From JADJYF01 sp050186725 (GTDB lineage Bacteria; Pseudomonadota; Gammaproteobacteria; Ga0077536): 64,000 nucleotides of DNA. A program made the translations under genes and the position numbers. The stretch lies in assembly GCA_050186725.1 (NCBI GenBank), contig JBFWYG010000007.1, positions 1-64,000 of the forward strand, in the 5' to 3' direction. The notes beneath the pieces were generated by a model. It was not told the DNA's origin, did no database searches, and saw only the letters and a list, made by a program, of their open reading frames with translations. Below, in pieces: positions 43,174-56,063 of the stretch (positions are counted from its first letter, which is position 1; every line of letters begins with the position of its first letter).

Positions 43174-44544
43174 GTGGGCGCCTCGGTGGTGTGGCTCAGG
43201 CGCGATCTCCGCGTTCACGATCATCCGGCGCTCAGCGCCGCGGCCGGCCGCGGCGAGCCCCTGCTGCTGGTCTACGTGCTGGAGGACGACGATCCGTGGG
43301 CGCCGGGCGGCGCGATGCGCGACTGGTTGCACCGCAGCCTCGCGAGCCTCGAGACGGAGCTCGAGAAACACGGTCACCGCCTGGTGTACCTGCGCGGCGC
43401 GGCCTGCGAGCAGCTGCCGGCGCTGGTCGCGGCGGTAGGCGCCGACGCGCTCTACTGCCTGCGCCGCTACGAGCCCCATGGGCGCGCGGTCGACGAGGCG
43501 CTGGCCACCACGCTCGCGCCCGACTGCACGATGCACGTGCTGCCGGGCAACCTGCTGTTCGAGCCGGAGGCCGTCAGCACCGGCGGTGGCACGCCGTTTC
43601 GCGTTTTCACCCCTTACTACCGCGCCTGCCTGCAGTGCGGCGCGCCGCCGGCGCCGCTGCCGCCACCACGACGCTGGCCGGCGGCGCTCGACTGGCGGGG
43701 CGGACTGTCGCTCGCGGCGCTCGAACTCCAGCCGCGCATCGCCTGGGCGGACGGCATCCGCGCGCGCTGGCCGGCCGGCGAGCACGCCGCGCACCTCGCG
43801 CTCGATACCTTCCTCGACGAGCGCGTGGGCGAGTACGCGGCGCGTCGCGACCGACCGGCCATCACTGGCACTTCCGCGCTCTCGCCCTACCTGGCGGTCG
43901 GCGCGCTCAGCGCGCGCAGCGCCTGGCAGGCGGCCCAGCAGGGTGGGCGCGCCACCGCCGACGCCTGGCTGCGGCAACTCGTGTGGCGCGAGTTCGCCTA
44001 CCATCTGCTGTTCCACTTCCCGCACACGCCGACCGCGCCATTTCGCCCGGAGTGGTCCGAGTTCCAGTGGTGCGAGGCGCCCGCGGCACTCGCGCGCTGG
44101 CAGCGCGGCGAGACCGGTATCCCGCTGGTCGACGCCGGCATGCGCGAGCTGTGGGTCACGGGCTACATGCACAACCGCGTGCGCATGGTGGTGGCATCGC
44201 TGCTGTGCAAGCACCTCGGCGTGCACTGGCTGGCGGGCGCGCGCTGGTTCTGGGACACCCTGGTGGACGCCGATCTCGCCAACAACACTCTGGGCTGGCA
44301 ATGGACCGCCGGTTGCGGCGCGGACGCGGCGCCCTATTTCCGCATCTTCAACCCGGTGAGCCAGGGGGTGAAGTTCGATGCGGACGGCGCCTACGTGCGG
44401 CACTGGCTGCCGGCGCGGGCGCAGCTGCTGGACGCGGCCGTGCATGACCTCGCCGTGCCGGCGACCGGCTACCCCGCGCCCATCGTCGATCTCGCCGCGG
44501 GGCGCGAGGCGGCCCTGGCGCGCTACGCCGCCCTCAAGCGGTGA
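43174..44544 (+). CDS. phrB: Deoxyribodipyrimidine photolyase, class I CPD
   Basis: A 456-residue light-driven DNA repair enzyme that splits cyclobutane pyrimidine dimers. The N-terminal antenna domain begins VVWLRRDLRVHDHPAL; the FAD domain shows TGTSALSPYLAVGALSAR, LVWREFAYHLLFHFP, NRVRMVVASLLCKHL and NNTLGWQWTAGCGADAAPYFRIFNP. The GTG at 43174 places the family start at the usual distance; an ATG at 43114 would add 20 residues. The next gene starts within its stop codon (GTGA). Confidence 0.93.
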   Translation: MGASVVWLRRDLRVHDHPALSAAAGRGEPLLLVYVLEDDDPWAPGGAMRDWLHRSLASLETELEKHGHRLVYLRGAACEQLPALVAAVGADALYCLRRYEPHGRAVDEALATTLAPDCTMHVLPGNLLFEPEAVSTGGGTPFRVFTPYYRACLQCGAPPAPLPPPRRWPAALDWRGGLSLAALELQPRIAWADGIRARWPAGEHAAHLALDTFLDERVGEYAARRDRPAITGTSALSPYLAVGALSARSAWQAAQQGGRATADAWLRQLVWREFAYHLLFHFPHTPTAPFRPEWSEFQWCEAPAALARWQRGETGIPLVDAGMRELWVTGYMHNRVRMVVASLLCKHLGVHWLAGARWFWDTLVDADLANNTLGWQWTAGCGADAAPYFRIFNPVSQGVKFDADGAYVRHWLPARAQLLDAAVHDLAVPATGYPAPIVDLAAGREAALARYAALKR

Positions 44545-44984
44545 GCGCCCGTCGCGCCACGCTGCTGCTCGGCCTGCTGCTGAGCGTGGCGGCCCGCGCG
44601 GACGGGCTGAGCGTGCTGCGCATCGAGCGCGCCGATGGCGTGCAGGTGGTGTTCGAAGCAGAGATCGCGCGTTCGCTCACGGCGCGCCGCAGCGGCCTGA
44701 TGGGCCGCTATGCGCTGCCCGCGCGCCGGGGCATGTTGTTCGATTTCGCGCGCAGCGGCACGGTCACGATGTGGATGAAGGACACGCCGCTGCCGCTCGA
44801 CATGTTGTTCTTGGACGAGTCCGGACGCGTGCAGTGGCTGTACGCCGACGCGGTGCCCGGGTCGCTGACCCTGATCTCCGCGCCGATGCCGGCGCGCTAC
44901 GTGCTCGAGATCAATGGCGGCGAGGCGCGGGCGCACGGTCTCGCGGTGGGCGACGTGGTGCGCGGCGCGGCCCTGCGGCGCTAG
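44541..44984 (+). CDS. DUF192 exported protein
   Basis: A 147-residue protein with a signal peptide (ATLLLGLLLSVAARA) and a DUF192 domain: RRSGLMGRYALPARRGMLFDF and MWMKDTPLPLDMLFLDESG. The family is a small beta-barrel of unknown role in the periplasm. The GTG start overlaps the photolyase stop. The 3' end overlaps the opposing IalB-like gene by four bases. Confidence 0.9.
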   Translation: MSARRATLLLGLLLSVAARADGLSVLRIERADGVQVVFEAEIARSLTARRSGLMGRYALPARRGMLFDFARSGTVTMWMKDTPLPLDMLFLDESGRVQWLYADAVPGSLTLISAPMPARYVLEINGGEARAHGLAVGDVVRGAALRR

Positions 44985-45478
44985 CCGGTCTTGGCCATGA
45001 AGGCCTTGAACGCCGCGCCGAAGCCGTCCAGCGAAAGCGGCACCTTGATGGGCTTGCGCGCGCCGTCGTAGAAGGTGATTTCGAGCTGGCGTCCCTGGGC
45101 AAGCTGCTGCGCCGTGCTGTCGCGCAGTTTCATCGCGGCGCGGCAGCCGTCCGGTTCGCAGCGCTCGATGGGAAAGGTCGCCGGCGCGCCGGTGTCGATG
45201 CGGATGGTCACGCCGGGTGGCAGCGCGATGCCGAGCGGCAGGCTCAGCAGGACGGTGGGCTGGGTGTCCGGTGGCACGCGTCCAACGCCGAACTGCAGCA
45301 CCGGTTCGCCGCCGGTCTTCAGCACCAGGTTCTGGAACAGGATGCATTCCGGCCGACCGTCCTGGTCGGCGCAGCGCAAGGTCCAACTGCCGAACACGTC
45401 CTGGCTGTCCTCCGCCTTGAGCGCCGGCGGCGCGGCGAGCAGCACGAGGAGCGGCAGCAGTGGCAGGTGGCGGTGCAT
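44981..45478 (-). CDS. IalB-family exported protein
   Basis: A 165-residue protein with a signal peptide (LPLLPLLVLLAAPPALKA) and an invasion-associated locus B domain: FGSWTLRCADQDGRPECILFQ, LPLGIALPPGVTIRID, and a CEPDGC motif giving two pairs of cysteines for disulfides. The name comes from Bartonella; in most bacteria it is a periplasmic protein of unknown role. The ATG at 45478 begins the signal peptide. Confidence 0.86.
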   Translation of the reverse strand: MHRHLPLLPLLVLLAAPPALKAEDSQDVFGSWTLRCADQDGRPECILFQNLVLKTGGEPVLQFGVGRVPPDTQPTVLLSLPLGIALPPGVTIRIDTGAPATFPIERCEPDGCRAAMKLRDSTAQQLAQGRQLEITFYDGARKPIKVPLSLDGFGAAFKAFMAKTG

Positions 45479-45507
45479 CGGCGCGATACGCTTGAGGATG
45501 GCGCACT

Positions 45508-45981
45508 CTACCGTAGTTCTCCGCCGCCCGGCAGCGTGCGTGCGCGCCACCAGGCTGGAACGCGCGGCGTCTCCACCACGTCGTAATCGTCGTAGGGCTT
45601 CAGATCCAGCACCGGGCTGCCGTGCCAGGCGTCCAGGCGCCGCACGGTGAGGCGCGCGCCGTTCACCGCCAGCAGTTCCACCACCGCCAGCCCGATGCCG
45701 TTCGGATGGTTGCGCCCGCGCGCCGCGAACACGCCCACCGGGGGCTGTCGTGGGTCATGGCGCAAGGTCACCTGCAGATCGGGCGCCGGGCGCGCGCGGT
45801 CCAGCCCGAACAGCACGAACAGGTGCGAGTAGTCGCCGATGCCGGTCAGGCCCTGGTCGTAGGGTGGGAACATCTCGATGGTGGAGATCATCTCGCGGCG
45901 TCGCCGCGCCACTTCGTCGTCGGGCACGTCGGTCAGGATCCGGCCCAGCGGGCGCCACTGGAAGCTTTGCTCGGAATGCAT
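45508..45981 (-). CDS. trmO: tRNA (N6-threonylcarbamoyladenosine37-N6)-methyltransferase, TrmO/TsaA family
   Basis: A 157-residue SAM-dependent enzyme of the TrmO (YaeB, TsaA-like) beta-barrel family that methylates t6A37 of threonine tRNA. MISTIEMFPPYDQGLTGIGDYSHLFVLFGLDRA near 40, VGVFAARGRNHPNGIGLAVVELL and DLKPYDDYD match the family, although the RSPxRPNPIG motif is modified (ARGRNHPNGIG). It is shorter than E. coli TrmO (235) and lacks the C-terminal domain, so another substrate is possible. Confidence 0.78.
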   Translation of the reverse strand: MHSEQSFQWRPLGRILTDVPDDEVARRRREMISTIEMFPPYDQGLTGIGDYSHLFVLFGLDRARPAPDLQVTLRHDPRQPPVGVFAARGRNHPNGIGLAVVELLAVNGARLTVRRLDAWHGSPVLDLKPYDDYDVVETPRVPAWWRARTLPGGGELR

Positions 45982-46122
45982 GTCGCGTCGTCCGTCGTCG
46001 AGGTAAAGGCGTAGCGGCGCCGGGCCGATAAGGTCGTCGCGGCCGAGGATGCGGCCGCTGACCACGCACACTGTATAAGACCGCGACCACGCATGCTGCC
46101 CGCCCGCAACCAGGAATCGGTG

Positions 46123-47337
46123 ATGCCCGGACGGCTGCGTCCGTTCGCGCCCTTTGCGCTGCTGCCGACGGATCAGCTGATCCTGGCCGCCGGACGCACG
46201 CTGCTTAAGCGCTTTCGTGATGGCGACGTGCTGCTCCCGCGCGGCAGTCGCGATGCGGCCGATTACTTCCTGCTCGAAGGGCGCGTGCTCCTGCTCGACC
46301 CGGATGGCAATTCGCGCCTGATCGCGAGCGGCACGCCGGACGCCGCGAACCCTGTCTCGCCTTTGCGACCTTCGCTGTTCGAGGTCCGCGCGCTCGGGCC
46401 GGTGGCCTGCGCCAAGGTGGCGCGTGATGACCTCGAGGTGCTGCGCGATGTGGCCCGCCGATTGTCCGGCGCGCCGCCGAGCGCCGCGCCGGATCCAGAG
46501 GCCACCATCGGCCTGTTCGACTCGCTCGAAGCGGACATCGCCGCCGAGAGGCTCAAGCTTCCCAGCCTGCCGGATCACGCGCTGCGCGTGCGCGCCGCGA
46601 TCGCCGACGCCAACTGCGATGCGCGGCGCATCGCCGACCTGCTCGCGGCGGACCCCGCGGTGGCGGCCAAGATTCTCAAGATTGCCAACAGTCCACTGTG
46701 CCGTGGGACGACGGCCGTGAATTCACTGCGCGAAGCGGTCAATCGCATCGGGCTCTTCACGGTCGGCGAACTGGTGGTGTGCTTCTCGCTCAAGGACCTG
46801 TTCAAGACCAGCGCGCCGGGGCTGCGCGAGCGCTTCGGCGAACTCGTCATCGAGGCGGTGCGGGTCGGCGCCGCGGCGAGCGTGGTCGCGACGCGGGTGC
46901 GCGGCGTAGGCGCGGAACAGGCGCTGGTCGCCGGACTGCTCAGCAACATCGGTGACTACGTGGTGCTGGAGCGCCTCGCCAGTCAGCCTGCGCTGCTCGC
47001 CGACGCCTCGCGCCTCGAACGCGCGCTGGTCCAGCACGGGCCGCGCATCGGCGCGCTCGTGTGTCGGCACTGGCAGCTCGGTGACGAGGTCGTCGAGGCC
47101 GTGGCCCGCGCCCGTGACTGGAGTCACCAGGCTGACGGCGCGGCGTCCCTCGCGGAGGTGGTGCTGTGCGCGCGCTACCACGCGCTGCTCAGCCTGCAGA
47201 AGACGGCGCAGCTGGTGAAGCCGGCCGAGATCCCGGCGCTGCGCGTGCTGGGCGAGACGCTCACACCGCAGGTGAGCGTGGAGATCATCCGCGAGTCGCG
47301 TGCGCGGGTCGAGGCTCTGCAACAGGCGCTCGGCTGA
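46123..47337 (+). CDS. HDOD-domain signalling protein with N-terminal cNMP-like domain
   Basis: A 404-residue cytoplasmic protein. Residues about 5-110 look like a degenerate cyclic-nucleotide-binding fold (LKRFRDGDVLLPRGS, YFLLEGRVLLLD). Residues about 140-340 are an HDOD domain with LPSLPDHALRVRAAIAD, DPAVAAKILKIANSP and SLREAVNRIGLFTVGELV. HDOD proteins lack the HD catalytic pair and act as signal scaffolds. The ATG at 46123 has AGGA seven bases upstream and is preferred to 46093. Confidence 0.85.
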   Translation: MPGRLRPFAPFALLPTDQLILAAGRTLLKRFRDGDVLLPRGSRDAADYFLLEGRVLLLDPDGNSRLIASGTPDAANPVSPLRPSLFEVRALGPVACAKVARDDLEVLRDVARRLSGAPPSAAPDPEATIGLFDSLEADIAAERLKLPSLPDHALRVRAAIADANCDARRIADLLAADPAVAAKILKIANSPLCRGTTAVNSLREAVNRIGLFTVGELVVCFSLKDLFKTSAPGLRERFGELVIEAVRVGAAASVVATRVRGVGAEQALVAGLLSNIGDYVVLERLASQPALLADASRLERALVQHGPRIGALVCRHWQLGDEVVEAVARARDWSHQADGAASLAEVVLCARYHALLSLQKTAQLVKPAEIPALRVLGETLTPQVSVEIIRESRARVEALQQALG

Positions 47338-47404
47338 GTCTCTCACCGGCGACCGTACATGGTCGCGCATGGTCGTCTGGGGCCGAAAGCGTTACCCTCG
47401 GCGC

Positions 47405-51739
<4,335 letters not shown>

Positions 51740-51773
51740 GCGCGCCGACCTCGTCTCGGGCGCGCGGCCAGCC

Positions 51774-52922
51774 ATGAAGATCGTCCTCGCGCCGGATTCG
51801 TTCAAGGAGAGCCTGGCGGCCGCGGAGGTGGCGGCGGCGCTGGCCGAAGGCCTGGCCCTGGTGCTGCCGGCAGCCCACCTGGTGTGCGTGCCGGTGGCGG
51901 ACGGCGGCGAAGGCACGCTTGACGCACTGCTCGCCGCCACGGGTGGCCATGAGCACCACGTCTCCGTGCACGGTCCGCGTGCCGGGATGGTCAGCGCAAG
52001 GCTGGGCGTGCTGGGTGGCGGCGACGTGGCGGTCATCGAGTCCGCGCAGGCTGCCGGACTGGCGCTCGTGCCGCCCGACGCTCGGGATCCGCTGCGGACC
52101 ACTTCCTATGGCATTGGTGAACTCGTGCTCGCCGCGCTCGACCTGGGGTTGCGGCGTTTCGTGGTCTGCCTCGGCGGCACGGCCACCGTCGACGGGGGCG
52201 CCGGCATGCTGCAGGCGCTGGGGGCGGTGTTCCTGGACGCGCGCGGGCGGTCGCTCGCGGCGCCCTTGCGCGGCGCCGACCTGGCTCAGGTGGCGAGCGT
52301 CCGGCTGGACGGCTTCGACGCGCGCATCGCCGCGAGCGACTTCCAGATCGCCTGTGACGTCGACAATCCTCTTACCGGCCCGCTGGGCGCGGCCGCGGTG
52401 TTCGGCCCGCAGAAAGGCGCGACGCCGGCGCAGGTCCCGCGCCTGGACGCCGGACTCGACACGTTGCACCGCGCGCTCGCCGCCAGCACCGGCCGGCAGG
52501 TCGCCGAGGTACCCGGCGCGGGTGCAGCAGGCGGCCTGGGCGCCGCCGCAATGGCCTGCCTGCCCGGCGCGCTGCGGCCCGGCATCGAACTGGTGATGGC
52601 CGCGGTCGATCTCGCGGGCCATCTCGCCGATGCCGATGTGGTGGTGACGGGGGAGGGCAGGGTCGACAGCCAGACCCTGCACGGGAAGGCGCCGGCCGGC
52701 GTGGCCCGCCTCGCTCGCACGCTCGGTGTGCCGGTGGTCGCTATAGGTGGCAGCCTCCCCGCCGAGCGGGACCTGCTGCTGGCGCCGACCTTCGATGCCT
52801 TCGAAGCGGTCGTCACCGCGCCATGCACTCTGGCCGAGGCCCTGGCCGATGCACGTCCGATGCTGGTGGCTGCCGGCGTGCGCCTCGGCCGCTGGCTCAA
52901 ACTCCTCGACGCCCGGGCCTAG
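51774..52922 (+). CDS. Glycerate kinase
   Basis: A 382-residue kinase of the GlxK/GarK family that phosphorylates D-glycerate. The N-terminus MKIVLAPDSFKESL, VPVADGGEGTLDAL, LGGTATVDGGAGMLQALG and VVTGEGRVDSQTLHGKAP are diagnostic. Length is normal. It starts 34 nt after the helicase stop. No other glyoxylate or glycerate genes are nearby, so 2- versus 3-phosphoglycerate product cannot be told from context, though this family generally makes the 2-phosphate. Confidence 0.93.
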   Translation: MKIVLAPDSFKESLAAAEVAAALAEGLALVLPAAHLVCVPVADGGEGTLDALLAATGGHEHHVSVHGPRAGMVSARLGVLGGGDVAVIESAQAAGLALVPPDARDPLRTTSYGIGELVLAALDLGLRRFVVCLGGTATVDGGAGMLQALGAVFLDARGRSLAAPLRGADLAQVASVRLDGFDARIAASDFQIACDVDNPLTGPLGAAAVFGPQKGATPAQVPRLDAGLDTLHRALAASTGRQVAEVPGAGAAGGLGAAAMACLPGALRPGIELVMAAVDLAGHLADADVVVTGEGRVDSQTLHGKAPAGVARLARTLGVPVVAIGGSLPAERDLLLAPTFDAFEAVVTAPCTLAEALADARPMLVAAGVRLGRWLKLLDARA

Positions 52923-53034
52923 ATCCACATCGCTCATCTCAAGACCGAGTAGCCGCCCGTTCGGGCAAAAAATTTTCTCTTGAGAATTCCAAGCGGTAAC
53001 AAACAAGCTCCGTGTCATTCCAGCCTGTGCAGCA

Positions 53035-53070
53035 GGATGGTTCGCATCCTTCGTGCCACGGATGTATCTT
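53035..53070 (+). promoter_or_regulatory. Candidate hip operator/promoter
   Basis: Three GGATG/CATCC half-sites lie at 53035-53039, 53045-53049 and 53060-53064. The first two form an exact inverted repeat with a 5-base centre; the last two face each other across 10 bases, recalling the TATCC-N8-GGATA operators of E. coli HipB. A -10-like TATCTT at 53065-53070 abuts them. Autoregulation by the HipB-like protein is inferred. Confidence 0.35.
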
Positions 53071-53100
53071 GCGCAGACTATCTTTGCGTACGGGAAATTT

Positions 53101-53319
53101 ATGTCTCCGGAGGAGTTCGGTCGCCTCGTTCGTGCCGAAAGGCGGCAACAGAAGCTTAGACAGGGCGAACTGGCCGCCTTGGCCGGTGTCGGTAACCGTT
53201 TCCTGTCGGATCTCGAAAACGGCAAACCGACGGTAGAGTTGGGACGGGCGCTGCAGGTGCTCGGCATGCTGGGCCTGACGATGAGCGTCAGGCCGCGCGA
53301 CTGGCGAGACGTCGAGTAA
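53101..53319 (+). CDS. HipB-like XRE-family antitoxin/regulator
   Basis: A 72-residue helix-turn-helix protein: EEFGRLVRAERRQQKLRQGELAALAGVGNRFLSDLENGKPTVELGRALQVLGMLGL is the XRE/HipB pattern. It would bind DNA and, in classical modules, the HipA toxin. ATG at 53101 begins the domain; in-frame GTG 53053 or ATG 53062 would add 13-16 residues that look unlike the family. The next gene, hipA-like, starts five bases after its stop. Confidence 0.87.
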   Translation: MSPEEFGRLVRAERRQQKLRQGELAALAGVGNRFLSDLENGKPTVELGRALQVLGMLGLTMSVRPRDWRDVE

Positions 53320-53324
53320 GGGGT

Positions 53325-54626
53325 ATGCAGTTCACCCAACTGGACGTTCACCTGGCCGGTCGGCGTGTGGGTCGCTTGAGCGAGTCGCCGTCAGGCCAAT
53401 GGTCCTTCGTGTACGCCGCCGCGCCCGCCGACCCGCCGCCCGCGCCGATCTCTCTCGCGCTGCAGCGGCACCAGAATGCCTACCACGGCGACCGCGTGCG
53501 GGCGGTATTCGCCAACCTGCTGCCGGAGGGGGAGATCCGGGTGAGGCTGACCCAGAGCCTCGGCATCTCGGAGCGCAACGACTTCGCGCTCCTCGCGCGC
53601 CTGGCTGGAGACTGTCCGGGAGCGCTGAGCCTGCGGGCGCCGGACGCGCCGCCCGCGGATCGCCGCCCGCCCCGCGCGCTGAACGACGCCGAGCTGCGGA
53701 ATGCCATGGCCATCCTGCCGGTGCATCCGCTGCTGGCCGAGGCCGATGGTCTGCGTGTGACCCTGCCCGGCGAGTTCGACAAGCTGCCCGTGCGCTTCGC
53801 GGACGGTCAGGCGACGCTGATGCTCGACGGCGGGCTTACCACCCATATCCTCAAACCGGCGCGGCCGGGGCTCAGGGAGTCGGTGGTGAATGAGGCCTAC
53901 ACCAGCGAACTGGCGGCGGCCTTCGGTCTGCCGGTGGCGCGCTGCGAGGTAATCCACGGCCAGGTCGCGGTGCTGTGCGTGACGCGCGTCGATCGGGAGT
54001 CAGATGCCGACGGCGTGCGTGCGCTCGCCATGGAAGACTTCTGCCAGGTGGCCGGACTGAGCCCCCACCAGAAATTCACCCGCGAAGGCGGGCTCGGCCT
54101 GCCGGCCATCGCACGCATCCTGCGCGACGTCAGCGCACGCCCGGCGGCCGATCTGCGCGCGCTCATACAGTGGACCATCTTCTGCTTCCTGGTCGGCTTC
54201 GGCGCTGCGCACTGCAAGCAGATAGCGCTGCGCCATGGGCCACGCGCGCCGCGGCTGGCGCCGTTCTTCGGGCTGTGGTCGACCCATGTCTATCCAGGCA
54301 TGAACTACCGCATGGGTTTTCCGGTCGGCGGCGAGGATCGTCCGGACTGGATGACTGCCGGTCGCTGGCTGGAATTCGGGCGTCAGATCGGCGTGCGGCC
54401 GGTGTACGTGCTGGAATCACTGCGCGACGCCGCGGCGAGCCTGCCGCGCCTGGCCGCGGAGGTGGAGGAGCGTTTTCAGAAGCAGAACGGGTACGCGGCG
54501 ATCGTCAAGCAGATCCGGGCGCTGATCGATCAGCGTGCGCGCCAGGTGCTGGTGTCGATCGAAGCGGAGACCGCGCGCGGTGAGGCGGCGACCGCCAGCG
54601 ATGTGGCGGGCTCGACGCCCGCCTGA
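53325..54626 (+). CDS. HipA-like protein with degraded kinase active site
   Basis: A 433-residue HipA-family protein. The N-subdomain shows FANLLPEGEIRVRL and LRVTLPGEFDKLPVRF; the ATP-contact lysine region is THILKPA. In active HipA the catalytic loop reads NxDxHxKN and the metal aspartate lies in LAPxYDL. Here they read F292-G-A294-A-H-C-K-Q299 and LAPFFGL (Gly316), so the catalytic Asp, the loop Asn, the metal-binding Asn and the metal Asp are all lost, while surrounding residues remain conserved and the frame is intact. A pseudokinase, not a decayed gene, is inferred. Classical HipA phosphorylates GltX. Confidence 0.88.
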   Translation: MQFTQLDVHLAGRRVGRLSESPSGQWSFVYAAAPADPPPAPISLALQRHQNAYHGDRVRAVFANLLPEGEIRVRLTQSLGISERNDFALLARLAGDCPGALSLRAPDAPPADRRPPRALNDAELRNAMAILPVHPLLAEADGLRVTLPGEFDKLPVRFADGQATLMLDGGLTTHILKPARPGLRESVVNEAYTSELAAAFGLPVARCEVIHGQVAVLCVTRVDRESDADGVRALAMEDFCQVAGLSPHQKFTREGGLGLPAIARILRDVSARPAADLRALIQWTIFCFLVGFGAAHCKQIALRHGPRAPRLAPFFGLWSTHVYPGMNYRMGFPVGGEDRPDWMTAGRWLEFGRQIGVRPVYVLESLRDAAASLPRLAAEVEERFQKQNGYAAIVKQIRALIDQRARQVLVSIEAETARGEAATASDVAGSTPA

Positions 54627-54629
54627 AGC

Positions 54630-55508
54630 TCAGGAGGCGAGCGCGGTGGGCGGCACGTAGGTGCCGTGGGCGGAGACGTCGGTCAGCACGATCACGTCAC
54701 CTTCCAACGGCTGGGCAAGCAGGTGCTTGCGAGAGACGTTGCGGAAGTCCGCGTCGAGCGGCACGTCGTTGTCGCGACCCCGACCGACCGAATTGACGCC
54801 GGGGTGCAGCGTGTAGCACTTGCCGTTGTCGGACATGAGGCTCCAGCCGCGCTGATGGCTGAGCGAAAACTGGTGACGTGCGAGCTTGAGTGAAATACTC
54901 GCGCCGCGCGCGAGCTTGATGGTCACCGCCTCGCCCGGCGGCAGACGGCGAAGCTCGTCGCGCTCGAACTGGGCCGTGGTCTGGTCAGCGCTGAACACCA
55001 GGGTCGGCTGCGAAGGGGCGTTCGCGCGTGTCGGCTGCCGCGAGTCCCGCACCAGCGCGAGCACGTCGCGCCGCGCCGCGAGGTAGGCGAGATAGGCGTC
55101 GACGGCGACGCGCAGATAGCTTTCCGCGGCGCGGGAGCGCTCCAGCAGTGCCGCGAACATCACCCGCCAGTCATGATCCTTGCTGAATACCGCCACCCCG
55201 AGTTCGCCCAGCGCCGCGGCGTAGCTGCCCGTGCCTGCCTCGCAGCGCGCGCGCAGACTGGCGAGGCGCTGCTCGAGGGCGATGATGCCGCGCGCTTCCT
55301 CCTCCAGACCGGCGGGCGCAAGTCGCTGGCAGTCGTGAATCCGGGCCGGGGTCACGCCGGTGCGCGCGGCGAGCGCGAAGGCGAAATCGGCCGGCGCGTC
55401 GAAGCGCAGACGCTGCCCGCCCAGGTGTAGCTCCAAGACCTGTCCCGGCTTCGCGAACCAGCCGGCGAGACCGCCCTTCAGGAACTTCTTGAGAGTAGTG
55501 AAAGCCAT
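54630..55508 (-). CDS. FHA-domain protein
   Basis: A 292-residue protein with a C-terminal forkhead-associated domain (about 215-290): SVGRGRDNDVPLD, FRNVSRKHLLAQ and LTDVSAHGTYVPP, with the Arg, Ser-Arg-x-His and Gly-Thr residues that bind phosphothreonine. The N-terminal 190 residues are helical and unassigned. The ATG at 55508 is chosen over 55544. It converges on the HipA-like gene with three bases between stops. No Ser/Thr kinase or phosphatase is nearby. Confidence 0.86.
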   Translation of the reverse strand: MAFTTLKKFLKGGLAGWFAKPGQVLELHLGGQRLRFDAPADFAFALAARTGVTPARIHDCQRLAPAGLEEEARGIIALEQRLASLRARCEAGTGSYAAALGELGVAVFSKDHDWRVMFAALLERSRAAESYLRVAVDAYLAYLAARRDVLALVRDSRQPTRANAPSQPTLVFSADQTTAQFERDELRRLPPGEAVTIKLARGASISLKLARHQFSLSHQRGWSLMSDNGKCYTLHPGVNSVGRGRDNDVPLDADFRNVSRKHLLAQPLEGDVIVLTDVSAHGTYVPPTALAS

Positions 55509-55629
55509 GTAGTTCAGACGCTTGAGCGAACAACCTAAGACCACATCTATGATGCTAGTCCCAGGCTAGTCAAGATTCAAGGTGATGTCTGTGACCCGGT
55601 TGGAGAATCCTGCCGGGCGGCGCCGCTCA

Positions 55630-55962
55630 TCAGTCGAGCGGCCACAAATCCATGAGCTTCAACATGAACGGCGTCCACGCCAGCACCAGCAGGACGAACA
55701 CCACCAGTTCGGCGCGAATGGCGCGCGCCAGGCGATGCTTCTCGGCGGCCACGGCGTCGCTCATGAAGACCTTGGCCATGCATACATCGAGTGGAATGGC
55801 GAACACCAGCATCATCATCACGGACGGCGCGATGACGGTCGGCAGCAGTCGCCAATCGTGCAAATGTGCCGACCCGTCGGCGAAGGGCGCCGCCGCGATG
55901 CAGGCGAGTGAGGCCGCCAAAAGCAGGCTGCGCAGTGTGCCGAGGTCGTGGAAGAGCTTCAT
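55630..55962 (-). CDS. Small predicted inner-membrane protein
   Basis: A 110-residue protein with about three hydrophobic segments (LRSLLLAASLACIAAAPFA; VIAPSVMMMLVFAIPLDVCM; LVVFVLLVLAWTPFMLKLM). No family was recognised. It is divergent from the aminotransferase gene by 101 nt. Clear membrane character and no competing frame support it as real. Confidence 0.65.
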   Translation of the reverse strand: MKLFHDLGTLRSLLLAASLACIAAAPFADGSAHLHDWRLLPTVIAPSVMMMLVFAIPLDVCMAKVFMSDAVAAEKHRLARAIRAELVVFVLLVLAWTPFMLKLMDLWPLD

Positions 55963-56063
55963 GTCGCAGACGAACGCAAGACTGGGCGGCGCTCTACGCG
56001 GGTGCCGGAACGGTGAGGGCGATAATACACTACGCGCCCCACAGCCACCCGCGGCGGTCGCCC

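Noticed and set aside
55509..55629. TTGACT on the minus strand upstream of the FHA gene as a promoter
   Set aside because: The -35 is good, but no acceptable -10 lies at 16-18 bases, so it was not listed.
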